A stretch of DNA of 64,000 bases from an uncultured Gammaproteobacteria bacterium (GCA_902632305.1 CACPCG010000004.1:40001-104000); one strand, 5' to 3'; numbered from the stretch's first letter, positions 52,919-64,000 are shown. Numbers and translations: made by a program. The notes: generated by a model not told the origin, from the letters alone.

Positions 52919-52951
52919 CAAAAAAAGGCCCCTGAGTTAGGGGCCTTTTAT
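52919..52951. terminator. bidirectional intrinsic terminator of the 5S/23S unit and peroxiredoxin
   Basis: AAAAAAGGCCCCTGAGTTAG followed by GGGCCTTTTA forms an eight-base GC-rich stem (GGCCCCT region) with A-run on one side and T-run on the other, so it can stop transcription in both directions. It lies about seven bases beyond the 5S 3' end. Confidence 0.85.
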
Positions 52952-52957
52952 TTCAAG

Positions 52958-53069
52958 CTGACGGTGTCCTACTCTCGCATAGGGAGACCCTATACTACCA
53001 TCGGCGCTACATAGTTTCACTTCTGAGTTCGAGATGGATCAGGTGGTTCCCATGCGCTATTGCCATCAA
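52958..53069 (-). rRNA. rrf: 5S ribosomal RNA
   Basis: On the minus strand the sequence contains the hallmark loop ATCCCATCTCGAAC-like segment (here TGATCCATCTCGAACTCAG) and the GCGCCGATGGTAGT arm. The ends TGATGG and CCGTCA pair to close helix I. About 112 bases; the ends are approximate. Confidence 0.93.
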
Positions 53070-53149
53070 ACATTGAATTCTTAAAATTCATAAATGGAAT
53101 TGTACAAATCATATTCTTAATCTTAGACACTTTTAAAGTTATAAGAGCA

Positions 53150-56055
<2,906 letters not shown>

Positions 56056-56356
56056 TATAACTTAAAAAATGCCCTAAAAAAAGCAATTTCTAAATCGGTT
56101 CTCGTCATTAAAAGTAACATTTCCAACATTGTATCTTCTCAATACTAATGGTTTGATTTTAATTCTAAGATTAAAATGCATATGTACAATTCCAAATTTT
56201 CATCAGAGCTAAAAAAAGCAAGTATCTCTTTTAATACTCACCGAAGATAATTATATATGAAAGATACTTAATTAGTAGCATTATTTATGGGGATTTCGTT
56301 AATTTGTAAGGATTCTAGAGAGCTGCCATCTAACAAGATAGGGGCAGGGCACAAAA
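56056..56356 (-). other. spacer between the TPR gene and 23S rRNA
   Basis: About 300 bases, AT-rich, without a convincing open frame. It holds an eight-base inverted repeat AAGTATCT/AGATACTT (56220-56227 / 56262-56269), a TATAAT hexamer on the minus strand (56250-56255) with no good -35, and the upstream half of the 23S processing stem. It is probably the 23S leader; I could not fix a promoter. Confidence 0.5.
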
Positions 56357-58207
56357 CTATTTTTCTATCACATCAAATGCTAGAACGATACGCTCTTCTT
56401 CTGATTCAAATGGTATTGTGTGGTGCATGAGAGAAGCCGGAAACAAAACCATACTACCAGTAACCACATTTATCGTTTTTTTCTCGTTTATACGTGTGCT
56501 AACAGCATCTTTTTCTTCACCAATTGAGACAACCAGATTTCCGCTTTCAGCTATTAAGTTTCCTGGGACATTTATGTATATACTTCCACTCAACCAACCC
56601 TCAGTATGGATATGAGGCTTTAAACTGCCACCACTTTTCATACTGATGAACCAGCCATTGAGACTGTACTCGTCTGGCATTTTTTTTATCAACCCCTCTT
56701 CACTCACCTTAAATTTCTCTAAGTACCTCTCTACTTCAATACGAATGATATTTTGAATTTCATTTGTAGCATCATTTCTTATGTCAAAAATATTTCCTAA
56801 AGTTTGATAACCGTTCACTAGAAGGGATTGTCTTCTATTCGAAACCTGATTTTTATTAAGCAAAGACTTTGCTTTTTCAATAAATGTTTTTTCGAAGTCA
56901 TATCGAGTATTCAAGTTAATATGTAAAACATAGTTTAATGGTTTCGTGCAAAATAAGTTTGGCTTTTCTAACCCATATTTCAAAGCGGCACGACAGGTAA
57001 GTGAGCCAATAATCGCAGTGGCTTTTTCTTGATTGATTAAATAATTTAACTCATCAAAAAAAATTGACTTTTTATCCTGCAAAAACAAACAATCTAATAA
57101 TTGATTATGAGCTTCAGTATAATTAGGATTCGACAATAATGCTTGTCTATAACTTGCTTCAGCCTCGTCTAATCTACCCATTTCTTTGAACGTGACAGCC
57201 AAATTAAAGTGTGCTTTGTCATAGTTGGGTTTCAACGAAAGCGCTTGATTCAAGCTTATTATAGCTTCATCTAATCTACCTTGATCGTTCAGAGTAATAC
57301 CCAAGTTGTAGTGATTTACAGCAGAGTTAGGTTGCAGTGCTATCGCTTGTCTATAGCTTGTTTCAGCTTCATCTAGTCTTCCTGATTCTTTGAGTGTGTT
57401 ACCTAGGTTACAGAGGACTTCAGCATAGTCAGGTCTCAACGACAATGCTTGCCTATAACTTGCTTCAGCCTCGTCTAATCTATTTAGTGCTTTGAGCGTG
57501 TTACCCAAGTTGCCGTGGACTTCGGCATAGTCCGGTTTCAACGATAACGCAAGCCTCAAGCTTGCTTCAGCTTCATCTAATTTTCCTAGTTCTTGAAGAG
57601 CGTTACCCAAGTTGTTATAGGCTTCAGCATAATCAGGTTTCAGATCTACTGCTTGTCTGTAGCTTGCTTCAGCCTCGTCTAATCTTCCTTGTTCTCCGAG
57701 CACATTTCCCAAATTACTGTGTGCTTCAGCATAGTCAGGTTTCAAAGCTATTGCTTGTCTATAGCTTTCCTCAGATTTGTCTAATCTGTCAAGCGCTTGC
57801 AGTGTGACACCTAAGTTGTAGTGAGCTTCAGCAAAGTCAGATTTCAAAGCTATTGCTTGTCTATAGCTTGCTTCCGCTTCATCCAATCTGTCTAGTTCGT
57901 GAAGAGTAATGCCCAAGTTATTGTGGGCAGCCGCGTCTTGAGGAGATAATGTAACTGCTGTTTGATTAGCATCTACGGCTTCAGACTTTCTCCCTGTTGC
58001 TCCAAATACTGCGCCTAAAACTTTCCAAGCATATTGATGCTCGGGAAACTCTTTAGTAATAGATACCGCTAGTTTTTCTGCGTCGTTAAGTCTTCCGTTC
58101 TGAAAGTGTTCTAAAAGACAACTAAGCTGTAGCTGAGGCGGATTCTTAGCCTTTAAGTTTTGTTCAGATATCTTCTTCCTCATATACAAAGATTCCCATA
58201 AATACAC
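56357..58207 (-). CDS. TPR protein with C-terminal 2OG-Fe(II) oxygenase domain
   Basis: 616 residues. Residues about 25-370 are some ten tetratricopeptide repeats of 34 residues (consensus LKPDYAEAHNNLGN...GRLDEAEASYRQA). The C-terminus is an oxygenase of the 2OG-FeII_Oxy_5 kind: PHIHTEGWLSGSIYINVP supplies His532/His534, then FPASLMHHTIPF (His596) and Arg606. Such enzymes hydroxylate proteins or small molecules using 2-oxoglutarate; the substrate is unknown. The start is a GTG at 58207, or the ATG at 58183. It lies between tRNA-Ala and 23S rRNA, an odd place. Its base composition looks more GC-rich than its neighbours. Confidence 0.88.
   Translation of the reverse strand: MYLWESLYMRKKISEQNLKAKNPPQLQLSCLLEHFQNGRLNDAEKLAVSITKEFPEHQYAWKVLGAVFGATGRKSEAVDANQTAVTLSPQDAAAHNNLGITLHELDRLDEAEASYRQAIALKSDFAEAHYNLGVTLQALDRLDKSEESYRQAIALKPDYAEAHSNLGNVLGEQGRLDEAEASYRQAVDLKPDYAEAYNNLGNALQELGKLDEAEASLRLALSLKPDYAEVHGNLGNTLKALNRLDEAEASYRQALSLRPDYAEVLCNLGNTLKESGRLDEAETSYRQAIALQPNSAVNHYNLGITLNDQGRLDEAIISLNQALSLKPNYDKAHFNLAVTFKEMGRLDEAEASYRQALLSNPNYTEAHNQLLDCLFLQDKKSIFFDELNYLINQEKATAIIGSLTCRAALKYGLEKPNLFCTKPLNYVLHINLNTRYDFEKTFIEKAKSLLNKNQVSNRRQSLLVNGYQTLGNIFDIRNDATNEIQNIIRIEVERYLEKFKVSEEGLIKKMPDEYSLNGWFISMKSGGSLKPHIHTEGWLSGSIYINVPGNLIAESGNLVVSIGEEKDAVSTRINEKKTINVVTGSMVLFPASLMHHTIPFESEEERIVLAFDVIEK
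57122..57937 (-). repeat. tandem 102-base repeats encoding TPR units
   Basis: Eight successive 102-base units (residues 91-362 of the TPR protein) remain similar at nucleotide level, for example recurring CTTGCTTCAGCCTCGTCTAA. This implies recent duplication or gene conversion and a potential for copy-number change. Confidence 0.8.
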
Positions 58208-58287
58208 GAAGTGTCAATGGATTCAATGCTTGTAAAATGTATATTGTGTAAAATGTAAGACTTAGAAGCCCGCGAATCAGTATCTCT

Positions 58288-58360
58288 TGGAGCTAGTCGG
58301 GATCGAACCGACGACCTCCTGCTTGCAAAGCAGATGCTCTCCCAGCTGAGCTATAGCCCC
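58288..58360 (-). tRNA. tRNA-Ala (TGC)
   Basis: Acceptor stem GGGGCTA/TAGCTCC, including the G3-U70 wobble that defines Ala identity. Anticodon TGC in loop TTTGCAA, T-arm GGTTCGATCC. 73 bases, discriminator A, no encoded CCA. In most proteobacteria this gene lies in the 16S-23S spacer. Confidence 0.95.
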
Positions 58361-58380
58361 TTAAATACTTAGTGACAATG

Positions 58381-58409
58381 AGTTTATCTCCCCTAGTAAT
58401 AATATTCAA
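58381..58409 (-). promoter_or_regulatory. candidate promoter of tRNA-Ala
   Basis: On the minus strand TTGAAT (58404-58409), 17 bases, TAAACT (58381-58386). The start would fall about 13 bases before the tRNA. If real, the locus is transcribed from here and not from an upstream 16S gene. Confidence 0.45.
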
Positions 58410-58436
58410 TAAAATTAAATGTATAGGATAAAAAAA

Positions 58437-59231
58437 TTATCTTTTAATTCCTCGAGTCATTAAATAGCTTTGAATTACAGTATTATTCTCGAAATATTCC
58501 CCCAACAAAACATCAATCTCACTTCGGAAAAGTGATTGTTTGTTTGGCGAATCTTCAAGATACTTTATAACTGCGGCAATCGGACCAATATGTGTCTCCA
58601 ACAATATTCGCATATGTGCTGGACTCATTGCTGGATTACCGTACTGTGCCCTATGAAAAGAGATGTGTTTTGCTAAATCACCAATTCTTTTTTTAATTTC
58701 CTCAACATCACCCCACTCAACCGGAGAAGGTAAATCCTCTGGGAGCGGAGGACCATATTTGGCAGTAAGTGCAAATAATCTTCCTGTGAGAAGCTCGGGA
58801 GGCCAAGTTGAAAAAGCAATAACGCCACCGGTCTTTAAAACGCGCATCATTTCTCTGACTGCCACATTAGGTCTTGGTGCAAACATATGACCAAATTGAC
58901 TCAAAACAAAATCAAAACTTTCATCATCATACGGAAGCTCCTCAACATCTGAGACAATGAAGTTTATGTCGAACCCAGAAATTTTAGAATTTTCTTTAGC
59001 CCTATCAATCAACTCAGGTGTCAAATCTGACCCAAAAGCTTTTGCTCCTTGTTGAGCGGCGGTAATTGCAACTACACCGGTGCCACATCCAACATCAAGA
59101 ACACGATCCCCTTTTTGCAACCCAGAAAATTTTACGAGTTCTGGTGCAGCTAAACCAGTAACTGTCTCAAAAGCAGCAAAAGTGGACCACATTTGTCTAG
59201 CTTTTTCTTTTATTGAATTATAGTCAGTCAT
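58437..59231 (-). CDS. class I SAM-dependent methyltransferase
   Basis: 264 residues with the Rossmann motif I VLDVGCGTGVVAITAA (about residues 45-60), motif II SDL near 74, SDVEELPYDDESFDFVLSQFG, and MRVLKTGGVIAFSTW. This is the UbiE/Methyltransf_11 type; the substrate is unknown. It is upstream of tRNA-Ala on the same strand and divergent from ggt, whose start region it approaches within about 50 bases. Confidence 0.88.
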   Translation of the reverse strand: MTDYNSIKEKARQMWSTFAAFETVTGLAAPELVKFSGLQKGDRVLDVGCGTGVVAITAAQQGAKAFGSDLTPELIDRAKENSKISGFDINFIVSDVEELPYDDESFDFVLSQFGHMFAPRPNVAVREMMRVLKTGGVIAFSTWPPELLTGRLFALTAKYGPPLPEDLPSPVEWGDVEEIKKRIGDLAKHISFHRAQYGNPAMSPAHMRILLETHIGPIAAVIKYLEDSPNKQSLFRSEIDVLLGEYFENNTVIQSYLMTRGIKR

Positions 59232-59281
59232 ATACTCATATTAAGTATGACAAATTTATCTACTTAATGAAAAGGAAGTTA

Positions 59282-60955
59282 ATGAAAATCAGGTTTGAGA
59301 ATATTATAAAATCTAATCTTACTAGTCTTATTATTTGTATAACTCTAGCTTTTCTCACTAGAGATTTGTTTGCTGAGTCGCTGTCTAAAAATCAAATCGC
59401 AGAAAGTCGAGATTTCATGGTTGTCACATCAGATCCAAATGCAACCGAAGCAGCAAAGAAAATACTAGCTACTGGAGGAACGGCCGCAGATGCAGCTATT
59501 GCCGCTCAGCTTGTTCTTGGTTTAACAGAACCTCAAGCATCCGGACTAGGGGGAGGTGCTTTTGTTTTATATTTTAATCAATCAAATGAAAAAATTTCTA
59601 CGTTTGATGCAAGGGAGACGGCACCTAGTTCTGCGACTGAATCTTTATTTCTAAATTCAGATGGCAATCCAATTGACTTTTTTTCTGCATCTACTAGTGG
59701 GAAATCCATTGGAATACCGGGTACGCCAGCATTGATTGGCATATTACACGATAGATTTGGCTCATTGCCCATGGATGTTCTCATTTCATCGGCTTACAAG
59801 TTGGCTTCAGAAGGTTTCCTAAAATCTGATGGTTTAAAAAAATCAATCTCTTCGCAAAAAAATTTATTATCTGAAAATCCAAGTTCAAAAAAGTATTTCT
59901 TGTCCAGTGACTTATTAATAAATAAAGAATACGCTAAAAATTTAATCTCATTAGCGGAAAATAATTATAAAATATTTTATCAACATCCGATATCAACTGA
60001 AATTATTAAAATGGTAAAGAAAAATGGAGGCGAAATACATCAACGTGACTTCGATAGATATGAGGTCGTTGAGAGAGAACCTGTATGTGAGAATATCAGA
60101 GGTTATAAAGTGTGTTCGATGGGAGAGCCTTCTTCAGGGGGCTTAACAATGCTTCAAATTCTTAAAATGATTGAATACAAACCTACATGGCATAGATACA
60201 TAGAGGCATCAAAATTAGCTTTTGCTGATAGAAATCTATACCATGCTGATCCAGATTTTGTCGATACACCAGGAACTAAACTCTTGGACAGAGAATACAT
60301 TAGAGAAAGACAAAAAATTATCTCGTCTAATAAAGTAATCAGAGATGCTCAACCAGGGGTTCCTCTCGGTTGGCAAAATAAGCTATCCCTTGGTCACGAA
60401 TCTCTAGAAGAAGGTACAACGCATATCTCGATTATAGATAAATATGGAAATATTATCTCGATGACATCAACAATAGAAACTTCCTTTGGATCAAAAATAA
60501 TGTCTAATGGATATCTCTTAAATAATGAGCTTACAGATTTTTCATTTATCCCATCATCAAATAATTTGAAAGTAGCAAACAGAGTACAACCTAACAAAAG
60601 ACCTAGATCCTCTATGACACCGACGATAGTTTTTGAATCGAACACAAAGAAGCCTGTATTGGTTATTGGTTCTGCAGGTGGGAGCAGAATAATAGGGCAT
60701 GTCACACAGAGAATTTTTGATATTTTGTTTAATAAAAAAAATCTAGCTGATGCAATCATGCACCCACACATCTTATCAAGGGGTTACGATGTAGAGACAG
60801 AGGCTGAGTCATCGATAGCTGATGAACTTATAAAGAGAGGACATAAAATCAATATCATGTCATTGCCAAGTGGTATAAATGCCATTTATATTGGGAAAGG
60901 ATCTTATTTGGGTGTATCTGATCCAAGAAGAATTGGTACAGCCGCTGGAAATTGA
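59282..60955 (+). CDS. ggt: gamma-glutamyltransferase
   Basis: Periplasmic N-terminal-nucleophile enzyme that cleaves gamma-glutamyl bonds of glutathione and related peptides. It has a signal peptide (hydrophobic IICITLAFLTRDLFA). TGGTAADAAIAAQLVLG and ASGLGGGAFVLY mark the large subunit. Self-cleavage would occur before the Thr in EEGTTHISI, and GSAGGSRI forms the active site. Start set at the ATG with AAAAGGAAG upstream (557 residues; E. coli 580). The open frame runs further upstream but without a ribosome site. Confidence 0.95.
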   Translation: MKIRFENIIKSNLTSLIICITLAFLTRDLFAESLSKNQIAESRDFMVVTSDPNATEAAKKILATGGTAADAAIAAQLVLGLTEPQASGLGGGAFVLYFNQSNEKISTFDARETAPSSATESLFLNSDGNPIDFFSASTSGKSIGIPGTPALIGILHDRFGSLPMDVLISSAYKLASEGFLKSDGLKKSISSQKNLLSENPSSKKYFLSSDLLINKEYAKNLISLAENNYKIFYQHPISTEIIKMVKKNGGEIHQRDFDRYEVVEREPVCENIRGYKVCSMGEPSSGGLTMLQILKMIEYKPTWHRYIEASKLAFADRNLYHADPDFVDTPGTKLLDREYIRERQKIISSNKVIRDAQPGVPLGWQNKLSLGHESLEEGTTHISIIDKYGNIISMTSTIETSFGSKIMSNGYLLNNELTDFSFIPSSNNLKVANRVQPNKRPRSSMTPTIVFESNTKKPVLVIGSAGGSRIIGHVTQRIFDILFNKKNLADAIMHPHILSRGYDVETEAESSIADELIKRGHKINIMSLPSGINAIYIGKGSYLGVSDPRRIGTAAGN

Positions 60956-60990
60956 TGTCATAATATAATTTGGATTAATGGAGACCCTAA

Positions 60991-61125
60991 TTGTCTAAGA
61001 AAAAAAATTGGCTAAGATTTGGCTTTGAACGAGACAAACCATTTAGTTGGGTCATCCCTATTCTTATGGCGGGTTTTATAGTACCACTGATTATCACTAT
61101 GGTTCTTTATGCAATTTACGTATAA
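60991..61125 (+). CDS. small membrane protein (44 residues)
   Basis: TTG start with GGAGA upstream. Charged N-terminus (SKKKNWLRFGFERDKP) followed by one hydrophobic helix (SWVIPILMAGFIVPLIITM). No family is recognised. It ends four bases before the convergent monooxygenase gene. Too short for certainty. Confidence 0.5.
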   Translation: MSKKKNWLRFGFERDKPFSWVIPILMAGFIVPLIITMVLYAIYV

Positions 61126-61128
61126 AGG

Positions 61129-61434
61129 CTAGAGAATAACCTCGAAACCTTCAAATACTGGATGGCCAATGTAAAGTGGTTTATTCTGACCTGCACCTTT
61201 ATGAGCTTTTTTAAAAGCCTCAGATTTTGTCCAAGCCACGAAGTCTTCTCTTGAATTCCATGTTGAATGAGATGAATACAAAGTATATTCATCTGTTGAT
61301 TCCCCACGAAGAAGATTAAAATCTATAAAGCCATCGACCTCATCTAGATATGTCTCTCTAGTTCTCCAAACTTGTTCGAACTCGTCTTCTTTGCCTAATA
61401 TAATCTTAAATCTATTCATTGCAATAAATTTCAT
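61129..61434 (-). CDS. antibiotic biosynthesis monooxygenase-domain protein (HmoA/IsdG-like)
   Basis: 101 residues of the dimeric ferredoxin-like ABM fold: MNRFKIILGKEDEFEQVWRTRE, VDGFIDFNLLRG, YSSHSTWNSREDFVAWTKSEAFKKAH. Related proteins degrade heme to release iron. The substrate cannot be confirmed here. The ATG at 61434 or the one five codons later may be the start. Confidence 0.85.
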   Translation of the reverse strand: MKFIAMNRFKIILGKEDEFEQVWRTRETYLDEVDGFIDFNLLRGESTDEYTLYSSHSTWNSREDFVAWTKSEAFKKAHKGAGQNKPLYIGHPVFEGFEVIL

Positions 61435-61476
61435 TTGTATAAGATATCATGTAATTCAGTATGATAAAATATTTTC

Positions 61477-61590
61477 ATGGCTGAGAAAGATAAGAATAAA
61501 ATAACAATACTACTTGAGACACTCAAGTTAATCCTCATTGGTCTATCGATGATTGCACTATCTATTTATCTTTTACTCAAGTTTTCTTAA
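61477..61590 (+). CDS. small membrane protein (37 residues)
   Basis: MAEKDKNK followed by one hydrophobic helix (LILIGLSMIALSIYLLL). It is divergent from the monooxygenase gene. No clear Shine-Dalgarno sequence and no recognised family; a single-helix microprotein is plausible. Confidence 0.4.
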   Translation: MAEKDKNKITILLETLKLILIGLSMIALSIYLLLKFS

Positions 61591-61608
61591 AAGTAAAATC
61601 TTTGAAGA

Positions 61609-61686
61609 TTAAGCGAAGAATTTTATAAATACTGCAAATAAAGCAAGAATAAAAATCGTGATAAATATATCCTTATAAAATTTCAT
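61609..61686 (-). CDS. possible membrane microprotein (25 residues)
   Basis: MKFYKDIFITIFILALFAVF then IKFFA; a single hydrophobic helix. AGGAAAAAA upstream of the ATG serves as ribosome site. The very short length makes this uncertain. Confidence 0.3.
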   Translation of the reverse strand: MKFYKDIFITIFILALFAVFIKFFA

Positions 61687-61869
61687 TTTTTTCCTATTTT
61701 GATTTTTTTACCTAGTCTAGGTTTATAGCTAGATAACAAAGTGTACGGCTATGATAAATCTAACAATATAAATATAGCATAATTTGTAATGTTTTTTTAC
61801 TTTATTATCTTAATAATATTTCATAACAAGTTTATAATTTATGTATGTAATTCTCACAAGGAGGTAAAT

Positions 61870-62235
61870 ATGAAACTTGGTCGTGAATTAATAAGTCTCG
61901 CAGAGAGCACGCTTTTAGGTTTAATCGCATTTATGACGATTATTGCAATTACGCAAGAGATTTACAGTATATATAGTGTTGGCAAGGTTGAGCTAGCTGA
62001 CCTACTACTTTTGTTTATTTTTGCAGAGGTTTTAGGAATGATTGGTGTGTTTTATCAAAGTAAAAAAATTCCAATTACATTACCACTTTTTATCGCAATG
62101 ACAGCATTATCAAGGTTAATTATCCTTCAAGGAAAAGACAGTGATCCAACAGCTATAGTCTATGAGGCGGGAGCTATTTTAATCATAGCAATCGCTTGCT
62201 TTGTACTTACCTACAAAAAGGAGGTTGTTGCATAG
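61870..62235 (+). CDS. psiE: PsiE family membrane protein
   Basis: 121 residues with four hydrophobic segments. The conserved block is LLLLFIFAEVLGMIGVFY, then KKIPITLPLFIAMTALSRLII, typical of phosphate-starvation-inducible PsiE. The function is unknown. The start is the ATG preceded by AAGGAGGTAAAT; the open frame runs further upstream without a ribosome site. The next gene's GTG overlaps its TAG by one base. Confidence 0.85.
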   Translation: MKLGRELISLAESTLLGLIAFMTIIAITQEIYSIYSVGKVELADLLLLFIFAEVLGMIGVFYQSKKIPITLPLFIAMTALSRLIILQGKDSDPTAIVYEAGAILIIAIACFVLTYKKEVVA

Positions 62236-62591
62236 TGACTACAATCCTACTTCTAATTCTATCTCCAGCAATATTAGGAACGATTATCCAAGGATGGCAA
62301 AGAGGTGTAAAAATTAAACATAAAGAATCAGATTTGCAAAGTAATTGTTTTGTGGGATATTCATGGACATATTTATTGTTTGGATTCTTCGTTCCAATAT
62401 TTAGAGGAGAAATAATTATAGGGATTGTACATGCACTTCTCTCTGTAGTGACTTTAGGATTATTTTGGCTGATAATGACTTTCCTTTACAATAGACAGCA
62501 CGCTATAAGATTACTTACTAATTCATGGGTCTTAGATGATAGTGCAGAAATGAATGAACTTGCTTGCCAAAAAATAGGTATTAAACGTTAG
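62235..62591 (+). CDS. small membrane protein, TM2/HrgC-like
   Basis: 118 residues. GTG start at the psiE stop (TAGTG) with AAGGAGG upstream in the psiE end. An N-terminal hydrophobic segment, then SWTYLLFGFFVPIFRGE and a hydrophobic VTLGLFWLIMTFLYNRQHAIRLL stretch, resembling HrgC and DUF2628-type proteins ending with a helix and a GW-like motif. The family is tentative and the function unknown. Probably co-expressed with psiE. Confidence 0.65.
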   Translation: MTTILLLILSPAILGTIIQGWQRGVKIKHKESDLQSNCFVGYSWTYLLFGFFVPIFRGEIIIGIVHALLSVVTLGLFWLIMTFLYNRQHAIRLLTNSWVLDDSAEMNELACQKIGIKR

Positions 62592-62600
62592 CTAGTATGT

Positions 62601-62729
62601 TTAAAATATCGTTCCATAATAATGTAATCTAAAACCTATATATAGTATTGGCACAACAATAAATAATGCGATTAAGTATGCCCTTAACATTATTCTAAAT
62701 TTATCTCTGATTCTCGTTTCCTTGTTCAT
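62601..62729 (-). CDS. small membrane protein (42 residues)
   Basis: MNKETRIRDKFRIMLRAYLI start, one hydrophobic helix (ALFIVVPILYIGF), then a short basic tail. An AGGAG ribosome site lies at good spacing. Convergent with the preceding gene. No family recognised. Confidence 0.5.
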   Translation of the reverse strand: MNKETRIRDKFRIMLRAYLIALFIVVPILYIGFRLHYYGTIF

Positions 62730-62870
62730 GAAATACTCCTATAACTATATTATAGGAAAAATGCTGTACAAAAAATCAACAATTAACATATATTTGAAAT
62801 ATTAAAATAATTAATATGACATATTGACCAAAAATATCGTTTTTTTATAATTATATTAAGGAGGTAAGAT

Positions 62871-62966
62871 ATGGGAACAGAAATAGTTTTCTACATCATT
62901 GGTGGGATTGTTGTGTTGACAGTGGTCCTAGTACTATTGATGGTAGTTTTCGGATTAAGATACTAA
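62871..62966 (+). CDS. membrane microprotein (31 residues)
   Basis: A single helix (IVFYIIGGIVVLTVVLVLLMVVFG) with MGTE before and LRY after. The AAGGAGGT ribosome site with a seven-base spacer is among the strongest in the window, which supports real translation. Similar one-helix proteins often attach to larger membrane complexes; the partner is unknown. Confidence 0.55.
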   Translation: MGTEIVFYIIGGIVVLTVVLVLLMVVFGLRY

Positions 62967-63108
62967 ATTCAGTACTAAACCTGTAAATTCATTCTCTGAT
63001 AAAGATTGATTTCTATTTTAATCATGAGTGCTTTATCAAGAGGTATGAGTTATTGGTCAAACCTTAAATAGTTTTAGCCTGATTAAGAAACCATCGAAGA
63101 AATTAAAT

Positions 63109-63774
63109 CTATAAGTATTTTCTCAGCAAAAATTTTGATGCTAATGGAATCAAACCAACAAGTGTCAGCAAGACAATGATTTCTGCATCTATACTAAAGA
63201 CATTATCTGTCCGAAATATTTCTAGGTTTTTACCAAGCATAATTACTACAATTGTCGCTGGCAACATTCCAACTTGTGTAACAAAGTAATAGATTAAAGG
63301 TCGAATACTTGTAAGACCGCTAACGACATTGATTAGGAAATATGGAAACAACATGCACATTCTTAAAGCAAAAAGATAACTAGCACCATTTCTTACAAAT
63401 CCCTCATTTATTAAAATATAATCTTTACTATATCTCTGTTGAAAAAAATCTTTGAGAAAATATCTTGAGATATAGAAAGAGCTTAAAGCGCCGAAAGATG
63501 ATGCGAATGAAACAATCACGATTGCATCACTCAAGGGAAAAAGCATTCCAGATATGAGTCCTAAGATCAATGCTACTGGAAGCGCGAACGTTGCCATAAT
63601 GAAATACAAAATGAAAAAGTATAATCTAGAGTATTTAGGATCTGAGAGAGTATATGCTTTGATTTCGCTGAAATTATCATCGAGATAATTTAAGACATTT
63701 GCCTCAGTAAAGCTATAGATAAGAAATAATACAAGGAAAATCAATAAAAAAAACGAAAGTTTGAAATTAATCAT
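63109..63774 (-). CDS. TVP38/TMEM64 (VTT domain) membrane protein
   Basis: 221 residues, about six hydrophobic segments. VTT/SNARE-associated core: LILGLISGMLFPLSDAI, then ASSFGALSSFYISRYFLKDFF, RNGASYLFALRMCMLFPYFLINVVSGLTSI and VGMLPATIVVIMLG. The DedA-related family is linked to lipid or ion transport. It begins 23 bases after the apt stop, so they are probably one operon. Confidence 0.88.
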   Translation of the reverse strand: MINFKLSFFLLIFLVLFLIYSFTEANVLNYLDDNFSEIKAYTLSDPKYSRLYFFILYFIMATFALPVALILGLISGMLFPLSDAIVIVSFASSFGALSSFYISRYFLKDFFQQRYSKDYILINEGFVRNGASYLFALRMCMLFPYFLINVVSGLTSIRPLIYYFVTQVGMLPATIVVIMLGKNLEIFRTDNVFSIDAEIIVLLTLVGLIPLASKFLLRKYL

Positions 63775-63797
63775 TCTTTGATATCATGGTTTTAATT

Positions 63798-64000
63798 TTA
63801 CTTATCAACTTCATACAATATTTTAATGCCAATATTTTCTTGTGATATTTTTTTAATGCCATCGAGACATTTTAAACCTACAATAAAATAACAGTGAATT
63901 TTTTTCTTATTTGTTTTTTTGAGAAGATTGATTGTAGCAAGAGCTGTTCCTCCTGTAGCTACTAAATCATCTACTATCAGAACTCTATCATTTTTAGTAA
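63798..64000 (-). CDS. apt: adenine phosphoribosyltransferase, C-terminal part
   Basis: The C-terminal 67 codons of a gene running out of the window. The PRPP-binding motif DRVLIVDDLVATGGTAL is visible, followed by a typical Apt ending (FIVGLKCLDGIKKI). Salvages adenine to AMP. The start is beyond 64000. Confidence 0.88.
   Translation of the reverse strand, partial: TKNDRVLIVDDLVATGGTALATINLLKKTNKKKIHCYFIVGLKCLDGIKKISQENIGIKILYEVDK

Noticed and set aside
56056..58436. A 16S rRNA gene or tRNA-Ile upstream of 23S
   Set aside because: I looked for conserved 16S segments and an Ile anticodon tRNA on both strands and found none; only tRNA-Ala is present.
62967..63108. A 15-residue frame starting near 63026
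   Set aside because: Too short and with no ribosome site; nothing else was found in this 142-base spacer.

Overview
The window is AT-rich, gene-dense DNA of bacterial chromosome type. The ribosomal proteins (an S4 very close to the E. coli form, SecE with three membrane segments), GreA, the order lptE-leuS-lnt-corC-ybeY-phoH-miaB and the order birA-coaX ... tRNA-Tyr-tRNA-Gly-tRNA-Thr-tuf-tRNA-Trp-secE-nusG all point to Gammaproteobacteria (Betaproteobacteria is the nearest alternative). Short spacers, many 1-11 base gene overlaps and low GC suggest a streamlined, perhaps marine, lineage. I cannot name the genus from sequence alone. No prophage, insertion sequence or CRISPR array was seen.

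Layout. 1-2.8 kb: an Irr/Fur-like regulator (cut by the window edge) beside a rubrerythrin / Fe-S oxidoreductase / DUF3501 operon whose promoter carries a palindrome of the Irr-box type over its -10 element. 2.8-5 kb: pyrD (apparently starting at ATT), an unknown small gene and a metallo-beta-lactamase-fold hydrolase. 5-13.3 kb: envelope and RNA housekeeping genes lptE, leuS, lnt, corC, ybeY, phoH, miaB and then ssb; uvrA is divergent from ssb. 16.3-45.6 kb: one uninterrupted run, all on the minus strand, from tuf through secE-nusG, rplKAJL, rpoBC, rpsLG-fusA, the S10, spc and alpha operons to rplQ. There is no second tuf after fusA. S10 carries a lysine-rich N-terminal extension of about 88 residues and L3 an acidic/polar C-terminal tail of about 60.

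45.6-52.8 kb: tRNA genes, a patch of four small unknown genes, greA, a DUF2237 gene, an exported glutathione peroxidase, coaX, birA, fpr, and an azoR-peroxiredoxin operon with a 7-1-7 palindrome in its promoter. 52.9-58.4 kb: an unusual rRNA locus. 5S and 23S rRNA are adjacent, but upstream of 23S lie a TPR/2OG-oxygenase gene and a tRNA-Ala with its own promoter, and no 16S gene is present. 58.4-64 kb: a methyltransferase, a gamma-glutamyltransferase, a heme-monooxygenase-like protein, PsiE, several very small membrane proteins, a TVP38-family membrane protein and the end of apt.

Most of the window is translation and transcription machinery. The accessory parts have a redox and iron theme: rubrerythrin, glutathione peroxidase, peroxiredoxin, azoreductase, ferredoxin reductase, and candidate Irr/Fur-type operators.
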